The notes beneath the pieces were generated by a model. It searched no databases and was not told the origin of the DNA. It saw only the letters and a program-made list of their open reading frames with translations. A stretch of DNA of 64,000 nucleotides from CAWCDJ01 sp963778675. Its GTDB lineage: Bacteria > Acidobacteriota > Terriglobia > Bryobacterales > Bryobacteraceae. Positions 27,201-35,591 of this stretch are shown piece after piece. The stretch is taken from the NCBI GenBank assembly GCA_963778675.1, contig CAVZVI010000011.1, forward strand, positions 62,001-126,000, read 5' to 3'. Every line of letters begins with the position of its first letter. The stretch's first letter is position 1. The translations under genes and the position numbers were made by a program.

Positions 27201-27433
27201 ATATGCTCGATCCCGCTGCCCATGATGAACATGCGCTCGAAACGGCCGCTGATATCGTTCTCGATCTGCTCCGGCGGCATCCCGTTGTAGAACGTCGCCA
27301 CCGCCACCACCGGGATGTTCATCGCCGGGAACATGTCTACCGGCATTTGGGCGATGGCTGCCACGCCCAGAACAGCGATGATCAGGCACGCAACGACGAT
27401 AAAATAAGGGTTTCGTATTGCAAATCTGGACAC
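24281..27433 (-). CDS. RND (AcrB-like) efflux pump permease
   Basis: 1050 residues from a GTG with a GGGAG upstream. The pump has the AcrB architecture: N-terminal span (YFIVVACLIIAVLGV), two large periplasmic loops, and twelve spans. In the proton-relay helix the usual Asp-Asp pair reads LAFSRLIDNSVVVLEN, so one Asp is Asn, and the TM10 Lys site reads GIAVSNSILIVEF, where Ser replaces Lys. Some RND clades share such changes, so it may use a variant relay. Substrates are unknown; the operon also holds the adaptor (27471-28730) and TolC. Confidence 0.92.
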   Translation of the reverse strand: MSRFAIRNPYFIVVACLIIAVLGVAAIAQMPVDMFPAMNIPVVAVATFYNGMPPEQIENDISGRFERMFIMGSGIEHIESRSLPGVSIIKVFFQPGTNPDSAVTTISNLAMAQLRRLPPGTLPPVVLKMDASSLPVCLLTFKGAGLNQTQLRDIAQFNVRNQIGSVPGSSSPPPFGGRYRQIMVYTDPYKLEAHQLSPMDVVRAINNANLILPAGDVPLGSLDYNIYTNSQLDTVSQINEVPIKMVGQSPVRVEDIGYAKDAQQIQVNIVRVDGQRSVYTPIFKQGGDTNTIQVVDGIRKAVAHLVDVPKSLVTKVVFDQSVFVKTAIETLLHEGGLGLLLTSIMILVFLGSMRATVAVFFSIPLSALAAFLALSLGGGSINSMVLGGLALAFSRLIDNSVVVLENIYRHLEMGESPEEAAEKGGKEVALPVLAATLTTVVVFVPVTFLYGVSRFLFSALALAVALSLFASFAVAMTVVPLFCARFIKAPAHHGTPSTEVDVTVDHPRPRRSLGEKYNVWFNHQFESFLRVYDRLVGATLRRPVLTLAAFGGAFAATFLLFPMIGVSFFPRTDAGQFVINVKTPTGTRIEITENEIAKVENLIRNTVSKEDLGMIVSNIGATPGFSSIYTTNSGVSTAFVQVSLKQDHKVGSFEYMQRVKERLNTEMPELTTYFSSGGLVDAVLNMGLPAPIDVQLAGSNLVRSHDLAMKLASKIRGIPGVADVYIPQDIDYPAFRLNIDRTRASELGLDQREVVGNLITALTSNQMIAPSYWIDPKTGNDYMLTVQYPERQVKSLNDLRAIPLRGAGGQLSTRLDTVSTIRRIEAPTEVDHYQLRRTMDIYVRPLGEDLGRIATSINHILADTQVPEGITVTLRGMVQGMFESFTRFGFGLCLAMVLLYLILVAQFQSFVDPFIILLAVPPGIIGVVLILYLSGTTLNVMSLMGVVMLTGIAVSNSILIVEFARQLRSEGMDVRSAVAMSCRVRLRPVLMTSLATIIGLLPMALKLGEGSEAYAPLARAILGGLTVSVALTVFLVPAAYVLIYDRRRSA

Positions 27434-27445
27434 AAAGCTCTCCCG

Positions 27446-27464
27446 GTGGAGCAGGACGCTCCAC
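27446..27464. repeat. Short palindrome related to the REP-like repeat
   Basis: Seven-base arms GTGGAGC / GCTCCAC flank AGGAC in the 37-base gap between pump and adaptor. The start, GTGGAGCAGG, equals one end of the repeat family at 13050 and 42673 (GTGGAGCAGG in reverse orientation at 42697). It could also be a local hairpin that tunes pump translation. Confidence 0.4.
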
Positions 27465-27470
27465 GAAAAC

Positions 27471-28730
27471 CTAGTTCGCCTGTCCTTCCGTATTCGCCGC
27501 GGTCAGAACCGTGAGTTTCGGGCGGACCTCCTCGTCGGGTTGCAGCAGGGCGCGCCCGCTGATCACCACGAGATCTCCTTCGTTCAGGCCCGACCGTACT
27601 TCCATCCGGCTGGCGGTCTGGAGACCGAGCTCGATCTTGCGGAGTTCGACTCGCCCGTTGGGCGTAACCACCATCACGTTCCCCGCCGATTGGTCGTCCG
27701 CCTGGACATCCACCGCGGTCACGGGAACCGTCAGCACCGAGTTTCGCTGGCTCAGGGTCAGGTTCACTTCGGCGTACATGCCCGGAATCAGCAGCAGGTT
27801 GGGGTTCGGCACATCTACTTCGGTGTCCATCGTGCGAGTGGCCATCGACAGCTTGTCGGAGAACCGGGCTACCCGGCCCGGAAAACTTCTCTTGAGCGTG
27901 GGTACCTGCACTTCCACCTGCTGCCCGATGTGTACCGTCGGCACGGCCGATTCCGGCACCGGAAGAATCAGCCGCAACAGGCTGTTCTCCGAAAGCTTCA
28001 CAATCGGCTCGGCCTGCGTTTGGGAAGCGGTCCCGGCCTGGATCATGGAGCCCGTGTCCGCATACCGCCGGGTGACGACCCCGGCGAACGGCGCGGTCAC
28101 CTTGGTGTACTCCATCAACGTCTGGATCTTCTGCTCATCGGCTTTGTTGACTTCCACCTGCTGGTTGGCCGCCGCAAGTCCCGACTGGGCCGCCGATACC
28201 TGCGCTTCGGCGACCAGGTCCTTGCTGTGGGCATCGTCGATTTCCTGCTGCGCCACCAGCCCCGGCTTCTTTTCCGCCACCGACTCGAGCCGCTGGTAGG
28301 AGATGTGGGCGATTTCGTGGGCCGATTGCGCCCGTCTGAGTTCGTCCTTGGCCCGCGCCACCTCGGCCTCGCTGCGGTCCACCGCTGCCTTGGCACGCCG
28401 CAGATCGTCCCCCATCTCGGGGACCTCGAGAGTCGCCAGAAGCTGGTTTTGGTGCACGCGGTCGCCCACGTCCACGTTGATCTCCTTGACGTAGCCGGCC
28501 ACCTTGGCCATCACGTCGACCTCCTGGTACGGCTTGAACTCGGCCGTCAGGACGAGCCCTCGCGAGAGGTTCGCGGTGGTTACCTTAGCGACGGCCACGG
28601 TCGGGCGTGCCGGCGCATTGGGCGCGCGTGATTCGGCTTCGCTTTTTCTGGCGCAGGAAGAGAAGAGCAAGGGCATCGACAGACTCAGCGCAAGTAGCGC
28701 CGAGTTCCCCACGAGTCGGTGTGTTGGCAT
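27471..28730 (-). CDS. RND efflux periplasmic adaptor (membrane fusion protein)
   Basis: 419 residues. The N-terminus has a lipobox (LLFSSCARKS), so the protein is probably an inner-membrane-anchored lipoprotein. Next come a biotinyl-lipoyl half (VMAKVAGYVKEINVDVGDRV), a long coiled-coil hairpin (about 110-190), the second lipoyl half (KVTAPFAGVVTRRYADTGSM) and beta-barrel domains with AEVNLTLSQRNSVLTVPVTAV. It links the pump to TolC. It is the first gene of the operon; the region upstream to lutA holds several palindromes. Confidence 0.9.
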   Translation of the reverse strand: MPTHRLVGNSALLALSLSMPLLFSSCARKSEAESRAPNAPARPTVAVAKVTTANLSRGLVLTAEFKPYQEVDVMAKVAGYVKEINVDVGDRVHQNQLLATLEVPEMGDDLRRAKAAVDRSEAEVARAKDELRRAQSAHEIAHISYQRLESVAEKKPGLVAQQEIDDAHSKDLVAEAQVSAAQSGLAAANQQVEVNKADEQKIQTLMEYTKVTAPFAGVVTRRYADTGSMIQAGTASQTQAEPIVKLSENSLLRLILPVPESAVPTVHIGQQVEVQVPTLKRSFPGRVARFSDKLSMATRTMDTEVDVPNPNLLLIPGMYAEVNLTLSQRNSVLTVPVTAVDVQADDQSAGNVMVVTPNGRVELRKIELGLQTASRMEVRSGLNEGDLVVISGRALLQPDEEVRPKLTVLTAANTEGQAN

Positions 28731-28734
28731 GTAG

Positions 28735-28793
28735 TCTCTTATGAGATCTTAGGAAACCACGTGGCTTCCGGAGAATACCAGCGTTGGGGTATT
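28735..28793. promoter_or_regulatory. Cluster of three inverted repeats between efflux operon and lutABC
   Basis: TCTC-TTAT-GAGA (28735-28746) lies directly before the adaptor start. A near-perfect 18-base palindrome around CCACGTGG spans 28752-28769 (two mismatches). AATACC-N8-GGTATT spans 28774-28793. Divergent genes flank the region, so repressors of either operon may bind here. No regulator gene is adjacent. Confidence 0.4.
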
Positions 28794-28844
28794 TTGTTCG
28801 GGCGGGGGATGTAAGGGGTTGAAACTGATACAATCGGGTACTAC

Positions 28845-29570
28845 ATGGGCAAACGGGTATCGTTGTTCGTTACCTGCATGGTCGATCAGTTGTTTCCCAA
28901 GGTCGGCATGGCGATGGCCGAAGTGCTGGAACGGCTCGGGTACGAAGTGGATTTCCCTGAGGAACAGACCTGCTGCGGGCAGCCGGCGTTCAATAGCGGC
29001 TACCGGGAGGAAGCGCGTACCGTGGCGCGCCACTTCCTCAGGACCTTCGAGGCCTCGGAGTGCATCGTGGTGCCCTCCGGCTCCTGCACCTCCATGGTGA
29101 CCCACCACTTCGCGGAGCTGTTTCACAAAGAACCGGAAACCCTGGAGCGGGTCCACGCCCTCGAAAAGCGGGTTTGGGAGTTTTCCACATTTCTGACGGA
29201 AGTGGCCGGCGTGGAAGATGTCGGCGCCCGGTTCCAGGACGTGGTGACGTTTCACGACGGCTGCCATGCCCTGCGCGAACTGGGCATCAAAAGCGCGCCC
29301 CGGCGTCTCCTCGCCAATGTCCGCGGACTGGAACTGCGCGAGATGCAGCCGGCGGAAGAGTGTTGCGGCTTCGGCGGTACCTTCTCCGTGAAGTTTGCCG
29401 AGCTTTCCGGAGCCATGGCCCGCACCAAGATCGAGGCCATCGTGAACACCGGCGCGCGCACCGTGGTCTCGCTCGACCCGAGTTGCCTGATGCAGATTCA
29501 AGGCGCCCTTTCGCGGGCCGGGTCGGAAATCCGCACCCTGCATCTGGCCGAGGTCCTGGCGAGCCGTTAA
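28845..29570 (+). CDS. lutA: LutA-like Fe-S oxidoreductase, lactate utilisation
   Basis: 241 residues with two CCG motifs typical of the heterodisulfide-reductase-like cysteine domains: EEQTCCGQPAFN and AEECCGFGGTFSVK, together with VPSGSCTSM and FHDGCHALRE. LutA acts with LutB and LutC in oxidation of L-lactate to pyruvate. The ATG at 28845 follows TACAAT (28829-28834) by ten bases; no Shine-Dalgarno sequence is seen. LutB follows after 6 bases. Confidence 0.92.
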   Translation: MGKRVSLFVTCMVDQLFPKVGMAMAEVLERLGYEVDFPEEQTCCGQPAFNSGYREEARTVARHFLRTFEASECIVVPSGSCTSMVTHHFAELFHKEPETLERVHALEKRVWEFSTFLTEVAGVEDVGARFQDVVTFHDGCHALRELGIKSAPRRLLANVRGLELREMQPAEECCGFGGTFSVKFAELSGAMARTKIEAIVNTGARTVVSLDPSCLMQIQGALSRAGSEIRTLHLAEVLASR

Positions 29571-29576
29571 CCAGCC

Positions 29577-30995
29577 ATGTCCGTTGAATTCGACTCTAAA
29601 ATTCATTCCACCCTGGCGGATGCGAACCTGCAACTCGCCATCTATACGGCCACCGGCAGGCTGAAGGAAAAGCGGATCGAAACCGTCTCGCCGGATGTGC
29701 TTCCGGACTACCAGGAACTCCGTACACAGGCCAACGCGCTCAAGAAGCACGCCATCGAGAACCTCGATTATTATCTCGAGGAGTTCGAGCGCAACGTCGA
29801 AGCACGCGGCGGCAAGGTGATCTATTGCAAGGATGGCACCGAGGTCGCCGATTTCGTCCTCGGCCTGGCACGGGAGCGGAAGGCGCACCTGATCGTCAAG
29901 TCGAAATCGATGACCACCGAGGAGGTGGATCTCAACGAGCGGCTGGAGCACCATGGTCTCGAATCGGTTGAGACCGATCTCGGCGAGTACATCCTGCAAC
30001 TGGCCCACGAACGCCCGTACCACATCGTGGCTCCGGCCCTGCACAAGACGCGCTACGACGTAGCGGAGATCTTCACCAGGCGCCTGCACATTCCCAACGA
30101 AACGGTTATCGAGAAGCAGACCGCCATCGCGCGCGCCGTTCTGCGCGAAAAGTTTCTGGCGGCGGATATCGGGATCAGCGGCGCCAATTTCCTGGTCGCC
30201 GATTCCGGCGCGGTGGTCATCATCGAGAATGAGGGCAACGCCCGGCTCACTACCTCCGCCCCGAAGATCCACATCGCCGTGGCCGGGATCGAGAAAGTGA
30301 TCCCGCGCGCGCAGGACCTCGCGACCTTCCTCAAGCTGCTGGCGCGCAGCGCCACCGGCCAGGCACTTTCGGTCTATACATCTTTCCTGAGCGGACCTCG
30401 CCGCCCCGGCGAGGTCGACGGTCCGGACGAATTCTACGTCGTGCTGCTCGACAACGGCCGAACCAAGCTGCTGGCGGACCGCAGCAAGCGGCAGTCGCTC
30501 TACTGCATCCGCTGCGGAGCCTGTCTGAACACCTGCCCGGTTTACCGTAAAATCGGCGGCCACAGCTTCCCCTGGGTGTATTCTGGTCCGATCGGCGCGA
30601 TCATCACACCGCAGTTCATGGGCGTCTCTCACGAGCCGGGGCTGCCCTTCGCCTCCAGCCTGTGCGGCGCCTGCGGCGAAGTCTGCCCGGTCAAGATCGA
30701 TATCCCCAAGATCCTGCTCGAACTGCGCTCCGACGTCAAGAAGACGGAGGCCCGCGAAAAGCAGAACCGCATCGAGAAGCTCGCTTTCCGCGCTTTTGCC
30801 TGGGTGATGACCCATCCGCGCGTGTACGAATGGGCTGGACGGATCGCCGCGGTGATGGCCCCTTCGACCGACGGCGACTGGATCCGCGCTCTCCCCGCGA
30901 CCATGAACTTCGGCCCGGTGAAGGCCTGGACCAGCCAGCGGGACCTGCCTCCGCCGCCGGCCAGGAGTTTCCGGGAGATGTGGAGGCGGCGCTGA
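29577..30995 (+). CDS. lutB: LutB-like ferredoxin-type protein
   Basis: 472 residues. The N-terminal part (about 60-300) is the LUD/DUF162 fold also found in LutC, with GTEVADFVLGLAR and SGANFLVADSGAVVI. Two 4Fe-4S motifs follow: CIRCGACLNTCPVY and CGACGEVCPVKI. It transfers electrons during lactate oxidation, and its last codon overlaps the lutC ATG by one base (TGATG). Standard length and layout. Confidence 0.93.
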   Translation: MSVEFDSKIHSTLADANLQLAIYTATGRLKEKRIETVSPDVLPDYQELRTQANALKKHAIENLDYYLEEFERNVEARGGKVIYCKDGTEVADFVLGLARERKAHLIVKSKSMTTEEVDLNERLEHHGLESVETDLGEYILQLAHERPYHIVAPALHKTRYDVAEIFTRRLHIPNETVIEKQTAIARAVLREKFLAADIGISGANFLVADSGAVVIIENEGNARLTTSAPKIHIAVAGIEKVIPRAQDLATFLKLLARSATGQALSVYTSFLSGPRRPGEVDGPDEFYVVLLDNGRTKLLADRSKRQSLYCIRCGACLNTCPVYRKIGGHSFPWVYSGPIGAIITPQFMGVSHEPGLPFASSLCGACGEVCPVKIDIPKILLELRSDVKKTEAREKQNRIEKLAFRAFAWVMTHPRVYEWAGRIAAVMAPSTDGDWIRALPATMNFGPVKAWTSQRDLPPPPARSFREMWRRR

Positions 30996-31621
30996 TGTCG
31001 CGCGACAACATCCTGCACAAGATTCGAACCGCCGTGGGACGCAGCGCCGGCCATCCGCCCGCCGAACCGCCGCCGGTGCGCCTGCGCGTGCCGCATGTCG
31101 AAAGGGAGGCGCGCATCGCGAGCATGATCGCCCGCGTCGAGGCGCTCGCCGGAAATGCCAGCCGCACCAGCGACCCGCGCGCCGCAGCCGCCGAAGTGAT
31201 CGCCGGCAAGACCGCGGTGGCCTCCAATTCCCCCTTCCTTGCCGGATGGGGCGTTACGAGCCTTCCCTGCGTACGAAGCGGCATCACCGATCGCGACGAG
31301 TTGCGGGCCGTCTGCGCCGCGGCCGATGTGGGCATCACCAGCGCCGATTACGCCCTGGCCGACACCGGCACCCTCGTCATGCTTGCGAGCCCGGAGGAAG
31401 CCCGCCTGATTTCGCTGCTTCCGCCCGCGCACCTGGCGATCGTGCCCCGCGACCGCATCCTCAGCAGCCTGGACGAGCTTTTCACCCTCCTTCCCCGCCC
31501 CGCCGAACAGACCAGCTCGATGGTGTTGATCACCGGCCCCAGCCGGACCGCCGATATCGAGCAGATCCTGGTCCGGGGCGTCCACGGCCCGGGCCAGATT
31601 ACCGTCCTTATCGCGGACTAG
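30995..31621 (+). CDS. lutC: LutC-like protein, lactate utilisation
   Basis: 208 residues from an ATG at 30995 overlapping the lutB stop. The LUD domain is visible: GITSADYALADTGTLVML and SLLPPAHLAIVPRDRILSSL, as in LutC/YkgG. LutC has no iron-sulfur motif of its own and completes the LutABC lactate-oxidising complex. The open frame continues upstream within lutB, but the stop-start overlap and family length support this start. Confidence 0.9.
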   Translation: MSRDNILHKIRTAVGRSAGHPPAEPPPVRLRVPHVEREARIASMIARVEALAGNASRTSDPRAAAAEVIAGKTAVASNSPFLAGWGVTSLPCVRSGITDRDELRAVCAAADVGITSADYALADTGTLVMLASPEEARLISLLPPAHLAIVPRDRILSSLDELFTLLPRPAEQTSSMVLITGPSRTADIEQILVRGVHGPGQITVLIAD

Positions 31622-31650
31622 GCGTCGGGGTATTACAATGGGCCTTCCCC

Positions 31651-32988
31651 ATGCCGGAGCATTCCAAATTTCTGCTCGCCGATAGCCAGATCCCAACCGC
31701 GTGGGTCAACGTGCTGCCGTCTTTAAAGGAGCCGCTCGACCCGCCGCTGAATCCGCAGACCAGATCGCCTCTCACCCCGCAGGACCTGCTGCCGATCTTC
31801 CCCATGGAGTTGATCGAGCAGGAGTTCTCCCCGAAGGCCGAAATCGACATTCCGGGCGAGGTCATGGACATCTACCGGCTGTGGCGGGCGACGCCCCTCT
31901 ACCGGGCGCGACGCCTGGAAAAGGCGCTCGACACGCCGGCGCACATCTATTACAAGTACGAGGGCACCAGCCCGGCCGGAAGCCACAAGCCCAATACGGC
32001 GGTTGCGCAGGCCTACTACAACAAGCGCGCGGGCATCCGCCGCCTGGCTACGGAAACAGGCGCGGGGCAGTGGGGCAGCGCCCTGGCGCTCGCCTGCCAG
32101 ATGTTCGGCCTGGAATGCACGGTCTACATGGTGCGCATCAGCTACGACCAGAAGCCGTACCGCCGCATGATGATGCACACCTGGGGGGCCGAAGTCTTCC
32201 CCAGCCCGAGCGACCACACGCATGCCGGCCGGGGCGTGCTTGCCGCTGCGCCGGATTCGCCTGGGAGCCTCGGCATCGCCATCAGCGAGGCGGTGGAGGA
32301 CGCCGCCACCCACCCGGATACCAACTACTCGCTCGGCAGCGTGCTCAACCACGTCATGCTGCACCAGACCGTGATCGGCCAGGAAGCCAAACTCCAGATG
32401 GAACTCGCCGGTGAGGAACCGGAGGTTGTCATCGGCTGCTTCGGCGGCGGGAGCAATTTCGGCGGACTTGCCTTGCCCTACGTGCTCGACCGGCTGGCCG
32501 GAAAGGGCCCGCGCATCCTGGCCGTGGAGCCGGCCGCCTGCCCCAGCCTCACCCGCGGCACGTTCGCATACGATTTCGGAGATACGGCAAAACTGACGCC
32601 TCTGATTCGGATGTACACCCTGGGCCACGATTTCGTGCCCCCGGGTATCCACGCGGGCGGCTTACGCTATCACGGTGCATCACCACTTCTCAGCCATCTG
32701 CTCCACACTGGCTATATCGAGGCCAAGGCCTACTCGCAGGTTCCGGTATTCGAAGCCGCCCTGCAGTTCGCCAGGACGGAAGGGATTCTCCCGGCTCCGG
32801 AATCGTCGCACGCCATCCGCGCCGCCGTGGACGAGGCCCTAGCCGCCCGGGAAGAGGGAAAGACACGCAACATCCTCTTCTGTCTGAGCGGCCACGGTCA
32901 CTTCGACCTGTCGGCTTATGAAACATTCCTGGACGGCAAACTCAAGGATTATACCTACGAAGGCCAGCCTTTCGCGGCTGCGGTATAG
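31651..32988 (+). CDS. trpB2: TrpB2-type tryptophan synthase beta-like protein
   Basis: 445 residues, the length of the TrpB2 branch rather than TrpB1 (about 400). The PLP Lys is Lys113 in TSPAGSHKPNTA; the phosphate loop is CFGGGSNFGGL and the family motif ETGAGQWGSALALAC is present. TrpB2 makes tryptophan from indole and serine, often as an indole salvage enzyme without TrpA. The ATG is 11 bases after TACAAT (31634-31639). It sits 29 bases after lutC, and no other trp gene is nearby. Confidence 0.92.
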   Translation: MPEHSKFLLADSQIPTAWVNVLPSLKEPLDPPLNPQTRSPLTPQDLLPIFPMELIEQEFSPKAEIDIPGEVMDIYRLWRATPLYRARRLEKALDTPAHIYYKYEGTSPAGSHKPNTAVAQAYYNKRAGIRRLATETGAGQWGSALALACQMFGLECTVYMVRISYDQKPYRRMMMHTWGAEVFPSPSDHTHAGRGVLAAAPDSPGSLGIAISEAVEDAATHPDTNYSLGSVLNHVMLHQTVIGQEAKLQMELAGEEPEVVIGCFGGGSNFGGLALPYVLDRLAGKGPRILAVEPAACPSLTRGTFAYDFGDTAKLTPLIRMYTLGHDFVPPGIHAGGLRYHGASPLLSHLLHTGYIEAKAYSQVPVFEAALQFARTEGILPAPESSHAIRAAVDEALAAREEGKTRNILFCLSGHGHFDLSAYETFLDGKLKDYTYEGQPFAAAV

Positions 32989-33201
32989 TCCGCGGTACCG
33001 GAATTCGCTCGATTAACGGTAAATATTTACCTGCCATACCCCGGTTCCTTCCTACCCCCAAAGGCGGGCACCTGGAGAGGTGTTTCCCGGTAGTGCATTC
33101 TACGATTTTTCTTACTACCATACCTATTGCATCAGGAATTATCGGGTGCTACACTCGTTCTGGTCGGTATAGTACTGGCTAGTCACCTTGGCGAATTTAA
33201 A
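32989..33201. other. 213-bp intergenic region with palindrome and hairpin
   Basis: GGTAAATATTTACC (33018-33031) is a perfect 14-base palindrome. A stem-loop, GGG-CACCT-GGAG-AGGTG-TTT-CCC, spans 33066-33088; a T-rich stretch begins 17 bases later, too far for a normal terminator. GGTAGT/ACTACC (33089-33094, 33114-33119) is a further inverted repeat. The region could hold a regulated promoter for the following gene. No coding region is supported, though the downstream frame is open from TTG 33127. Confidence 0.4.
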
Positions 33202-33627
33202 ATGCTTACGAGCATCTTGATCATCGCGGTCTCATTCGTCTTGTTGGTGTATTGGTTCCGGTACACGTGTATCCTTCTTGTTCGCACCGCCGCCAGCGAG
33301 CAAGCGGCCGATGTATCCGCACGCTTCAGCTTCAGCGACGTGAAGGCTCGGTTGAAAGCCGGTGAAGCACTCGACCCACTGCAAGTCAGCTTACAGAAGG
33401 ATTACGACCTACTGGTCTACCTCCTCGAACACGCTGCCGGACTGGAGATGCAATCCATCGAAGACCGCCTCCTGGTCTGGGATTACAAAGTCATGCGCAT
33501 GTTCTACCGGCTCACAAGGACTGCTGCTCCCCAGCGCGCGCGCAATGCGCTGGTCGAGATGGCATCCGTGATCGGGATCCTGGCCGGGAAGATCGGCGAG
33601 CGCGCCGGCGTACAGTCACACGCTTAA
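33202..33627 (+). CDS. Hypothetical membrane-anchored protein
   Basis: 141 residues from ATG 33202 (the frame is open upstream to a TTG at 33127, but this ATG starts the hydrophobic anchor). Residues 2-22 (LTSILIIAVSFVLLVYWFRYT) form one membrane span; the rest is cytoplasmic and helical, with LQKDYDLLVYLLEHAAGLEMQSIEDRLLVWDYKVMRMFYRL read as two long helices. I do not recognise a domain. It precedes the MoxR-VWA block but is separated by a promoter-like site. Confidence 0.6.
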   Translation: MLTSILIIAVSFVLLVYWFRYTCILLVRTAASEQAADVSARFSFSDVKARLKAGEALDPLQVSLQKDYDLLVYLLEHAAGLEMQSIEDRLLVWDYKVMRMFYRLTRTAAPQRARNALVEMASVIGILAGKIGERAGVQSHA

Positions 33628-33687
33628 TGGTCCCGCGAACTGTGTAATTTGCTCCTGAGGGTCTCTGAGAACCGCTTCCCTCTGCTC

Positions 33688-33693
33688 TAGAAT
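33688..33693 (+). promoter_or_regulatory. Candidate -10 of the moxR-VWA operon, leaderless
   Basis: TAGAAT is followed by GTAGAG and then the GTG start of moxR, the same six-base spacing seen at hicB and at the P-type ATPase. No -35 match is clear. Confidence 0.35.
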
Positions 33694-33699
33694 GTAGAG

Positions 33700-34695
33700 G
33701 TGGGATCCGAAGCTGCGCTCCAACTCGCCGTCGACCGGTTGAATGCCGTCCGCCGGGAAATCGCCAAAATCATCGTGGGCCAGGACGATGTCGTGGAAGG
33801 CGTCCTTATTTGTCTGCTCGCGGGAGGCCATGTACTGCTCGAAGGCGTTCCCGGATTGGGCAAGACTACTCTTCTCCGTACACTGGCGCGGACTCTCCAG
33901 TTGAAGTACTCGCGCATACAGTTCACGCCGGACTTGATGCCCGCCGATATCGTGGGCAGCATGATCATCGAGACCGATGAACGCGGCGGGAAGGCCCTCC
34001 AGTTTCAGCCCGGGCCGATCTTCGCCAACCTGGTGCTGGCTGACGAGATCAACCGCGCCACGCCTAAGACCCAGTCCGCGCTGCTCGAGGCCATGCAGGA
34101 ACGGACCGTCACCAGCGGCACCACCACGCATGAGCTGGATCGCCCGTTTCTGGTGATGGCGACCCAGAACCCGATCGAAATGGAGGGCACGTACCCTCTG
34201 CCCGAAGCGCAACTCGACCGGTTCCTCATGAAGATCCTGGTCACGTATCCGAACCGGGAGGAGTTGAACCGCATCGTGGAGCGAACCATCCAAAGGGAGG
34301 AAGAAGTCCCGGTACCCGTGATGGACCGCGATACCATCCTCGAAGTCCGCTCGGTGTGCCGCCAGGTGCTGGTGGCTCCTCACGTCCAGGAGTACGCCGT
34401 TCAACTGGTGATGGCCACGCAGCCCGAACAGGCCGAGGCCCACGATCTGGCGAAGAAGTACGTTCGCTACGGCAGTTCTCCCCGCGGCGCCCAGGCCCTG
34501 GTGGAATGCGGGCGGGTACTTGCCCTGATGCACGGTCGCTACCACCTGGCCATGGAAGATGTACAGCACGTCGCCCCCGCGGTACTGCGCCATCGGATTA
34601 TTCTGAACTTCGACGCGCACGCCGACGGCCAGACCCCCGAATCGATCCTTACCGCCATAATCAAAGGCGTAACCGCACGGGCATCCGTAGCGTAG
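33700..34695 (+). CDS. MoxR-family AAA+ ATPase
   Basis: 331 residues from GTG 33700. AAA+ motifs are visible: GVPGLGKTTLL (Walker A), LVLADEINRATPKTQSALLEAM (Walker B and the sensor loop) and MATQNPIEMEGTYPLPEAQLDRF. MoxR proteins act as chaperones with VWA partners, here the next three genes. It begins the operon and overlaps nothing; DUF58 starts 7 bases after its stop. Confidence 0.93.
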   Translation: MGSEAALQLAVDRLNAVRREIAKIIVGQDDVVEGVLICLLAGGHVLLEGVPGLGKTTLLRTLARTLQLKYSRIQFTPDLMPADIVGSMIIETDERGGKALQFQPGPIFANLVLADEINRATPKTQSALLEAMQERTVTSGTTTHELDRPFLVMATQNPIEMEGTYPLPEAQLDRFLMKILVTYPNREELNRIVERTIQREEEVPVPVMDRDTILEVRSVCRQVLVAPHVQEYAVQLVMATQPEQAEAHDLAKKYVRYGSSPRGAQALVECGRVLALMHGRYHLAMEDVQHVAPAVLRHRIILNFDAHADGQTPESILTAIIKGVTARASVA

Positions 34696-34702
34696 GTACC
34701 GT

Positions 34703-35587
34703 ATGGCAGAGGCCCCGCTCCTCGATCGCGAGTTTCTCGAGAAACTCGAGCGCCTCACCCTTCACTGGAAGAAGTCCTTTTCCGGCCTGGTGGGCGGCCA
34801 TAACATGTCGCGATTCGCGGGTCCGGGCCAGGAGTTTCTCGACCACCGCAATTTTCACCATGGCGATGATCTCCGCGCGGTCAACTGGCGGGCTTACCTG
34901 AGGCTCGAGAAGCTGTTTCTCAAAATGTTCCAGGTGGAGCCCCGGGTTCCGGTGCGGATGCTGGTGGATCTCAGCGATTCGATGGGCGCCTTCGGAGGCG
35001 GCAAGTTCGATTATGCCCGCAGACTCGCCGCCGCCCTTTGCTATGTCGGCCTGGTGCGCCTCGATACGATCGAGATCCACGGATTCTCCAACCGCCTCGG
35101 GCAGCGCCTCTTTTCGTCCGGCGGCCGCCACCGCTTCACCGGCGTCATGGACGGCATCGCTGCGATGAAGCCCGGGGGAATCACCGATTACATGGCCGTG
35201 GTTCGCGCATTCATCGGCGCCTATTCCCAGCGCGGGCTGCTCATCGTCATCTCCGACTTCCTGGACGACAACGGCTGCGAACGCGCCATCCAATACCTCG
35301 GCGACTACGGGCACGAGCTGATGCTTTTGCAGCTTTGGGCCGACGAAGACCGTGTCCCGCCATGGACGGGGGAACTCGACCTGCACGACGCCGAAACCGG
35401 CGCCGCCCTCAAGCTGGATTTCGACAACGAGTCCCGCGAGCGCTATACTCGCGCCTTCGATGAATACAGCTCGGCCATCCAGACCCTGGCGCTGCGCAGC
35501 GGCGGGCGCTATGCCGGAATTTGCACCTCCCAGACGCTCGAAAGCGTGATTTTTGGCGAACTGGTCCGCGCACGCGGAATTGCGTGA
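34703..35587 (+). CDS. DUF58 domain protein
   Basis: 294 residues. The typical DUF58 segment reads FAGPGQEFLDHRNFHHGDDLRAVNWRAYLR, followed by a VWA-like strand LVDLSDSMGAFGGGKFDYAR, in which DLSDSM resembles the metal-ion-dependent adhesion (MIDAS) DxSxS. DUF58 proteins always pair with MoxR and BatA-like proteins. It is cytoplasmic. The stop is followed after 4 bases by the BatA-like ATG. Confidence 0.9.
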   Translation: MAEAPLLDREFLEKLERLTLHWKKSFSGLVGGHNMSRFAGPGQEFLDHRNFHHGDDLRAVNWRAYLRLEKLFLKMFQVEPRVPVRMLVDLSDSMGAFGGGKFDYARRLAAALCYVGLVRLDTIEIHGFSNRLGQRLFSSGGRHRFTGVMDGIAAMKPGGITDYMAVVRAFIGAYSQRGLLIVISDFLDDNGCERAIQYLGDYGHELMLLQLWADEDRVPPWTGELDLHDAETGAALKLDFDNESRERYTRAFDEYSSAIQTLALRSGGRYAGICTSQTLESVIFGELVRARGIA

Positions 35588-35591
35588 GCCT

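Noticed and set aside
33066..33110. Hairpin and T-rich stretch read as a terminator
   Set aside because: The T-run starts 17 bases after the stem, too far for an intrinsic terminator.
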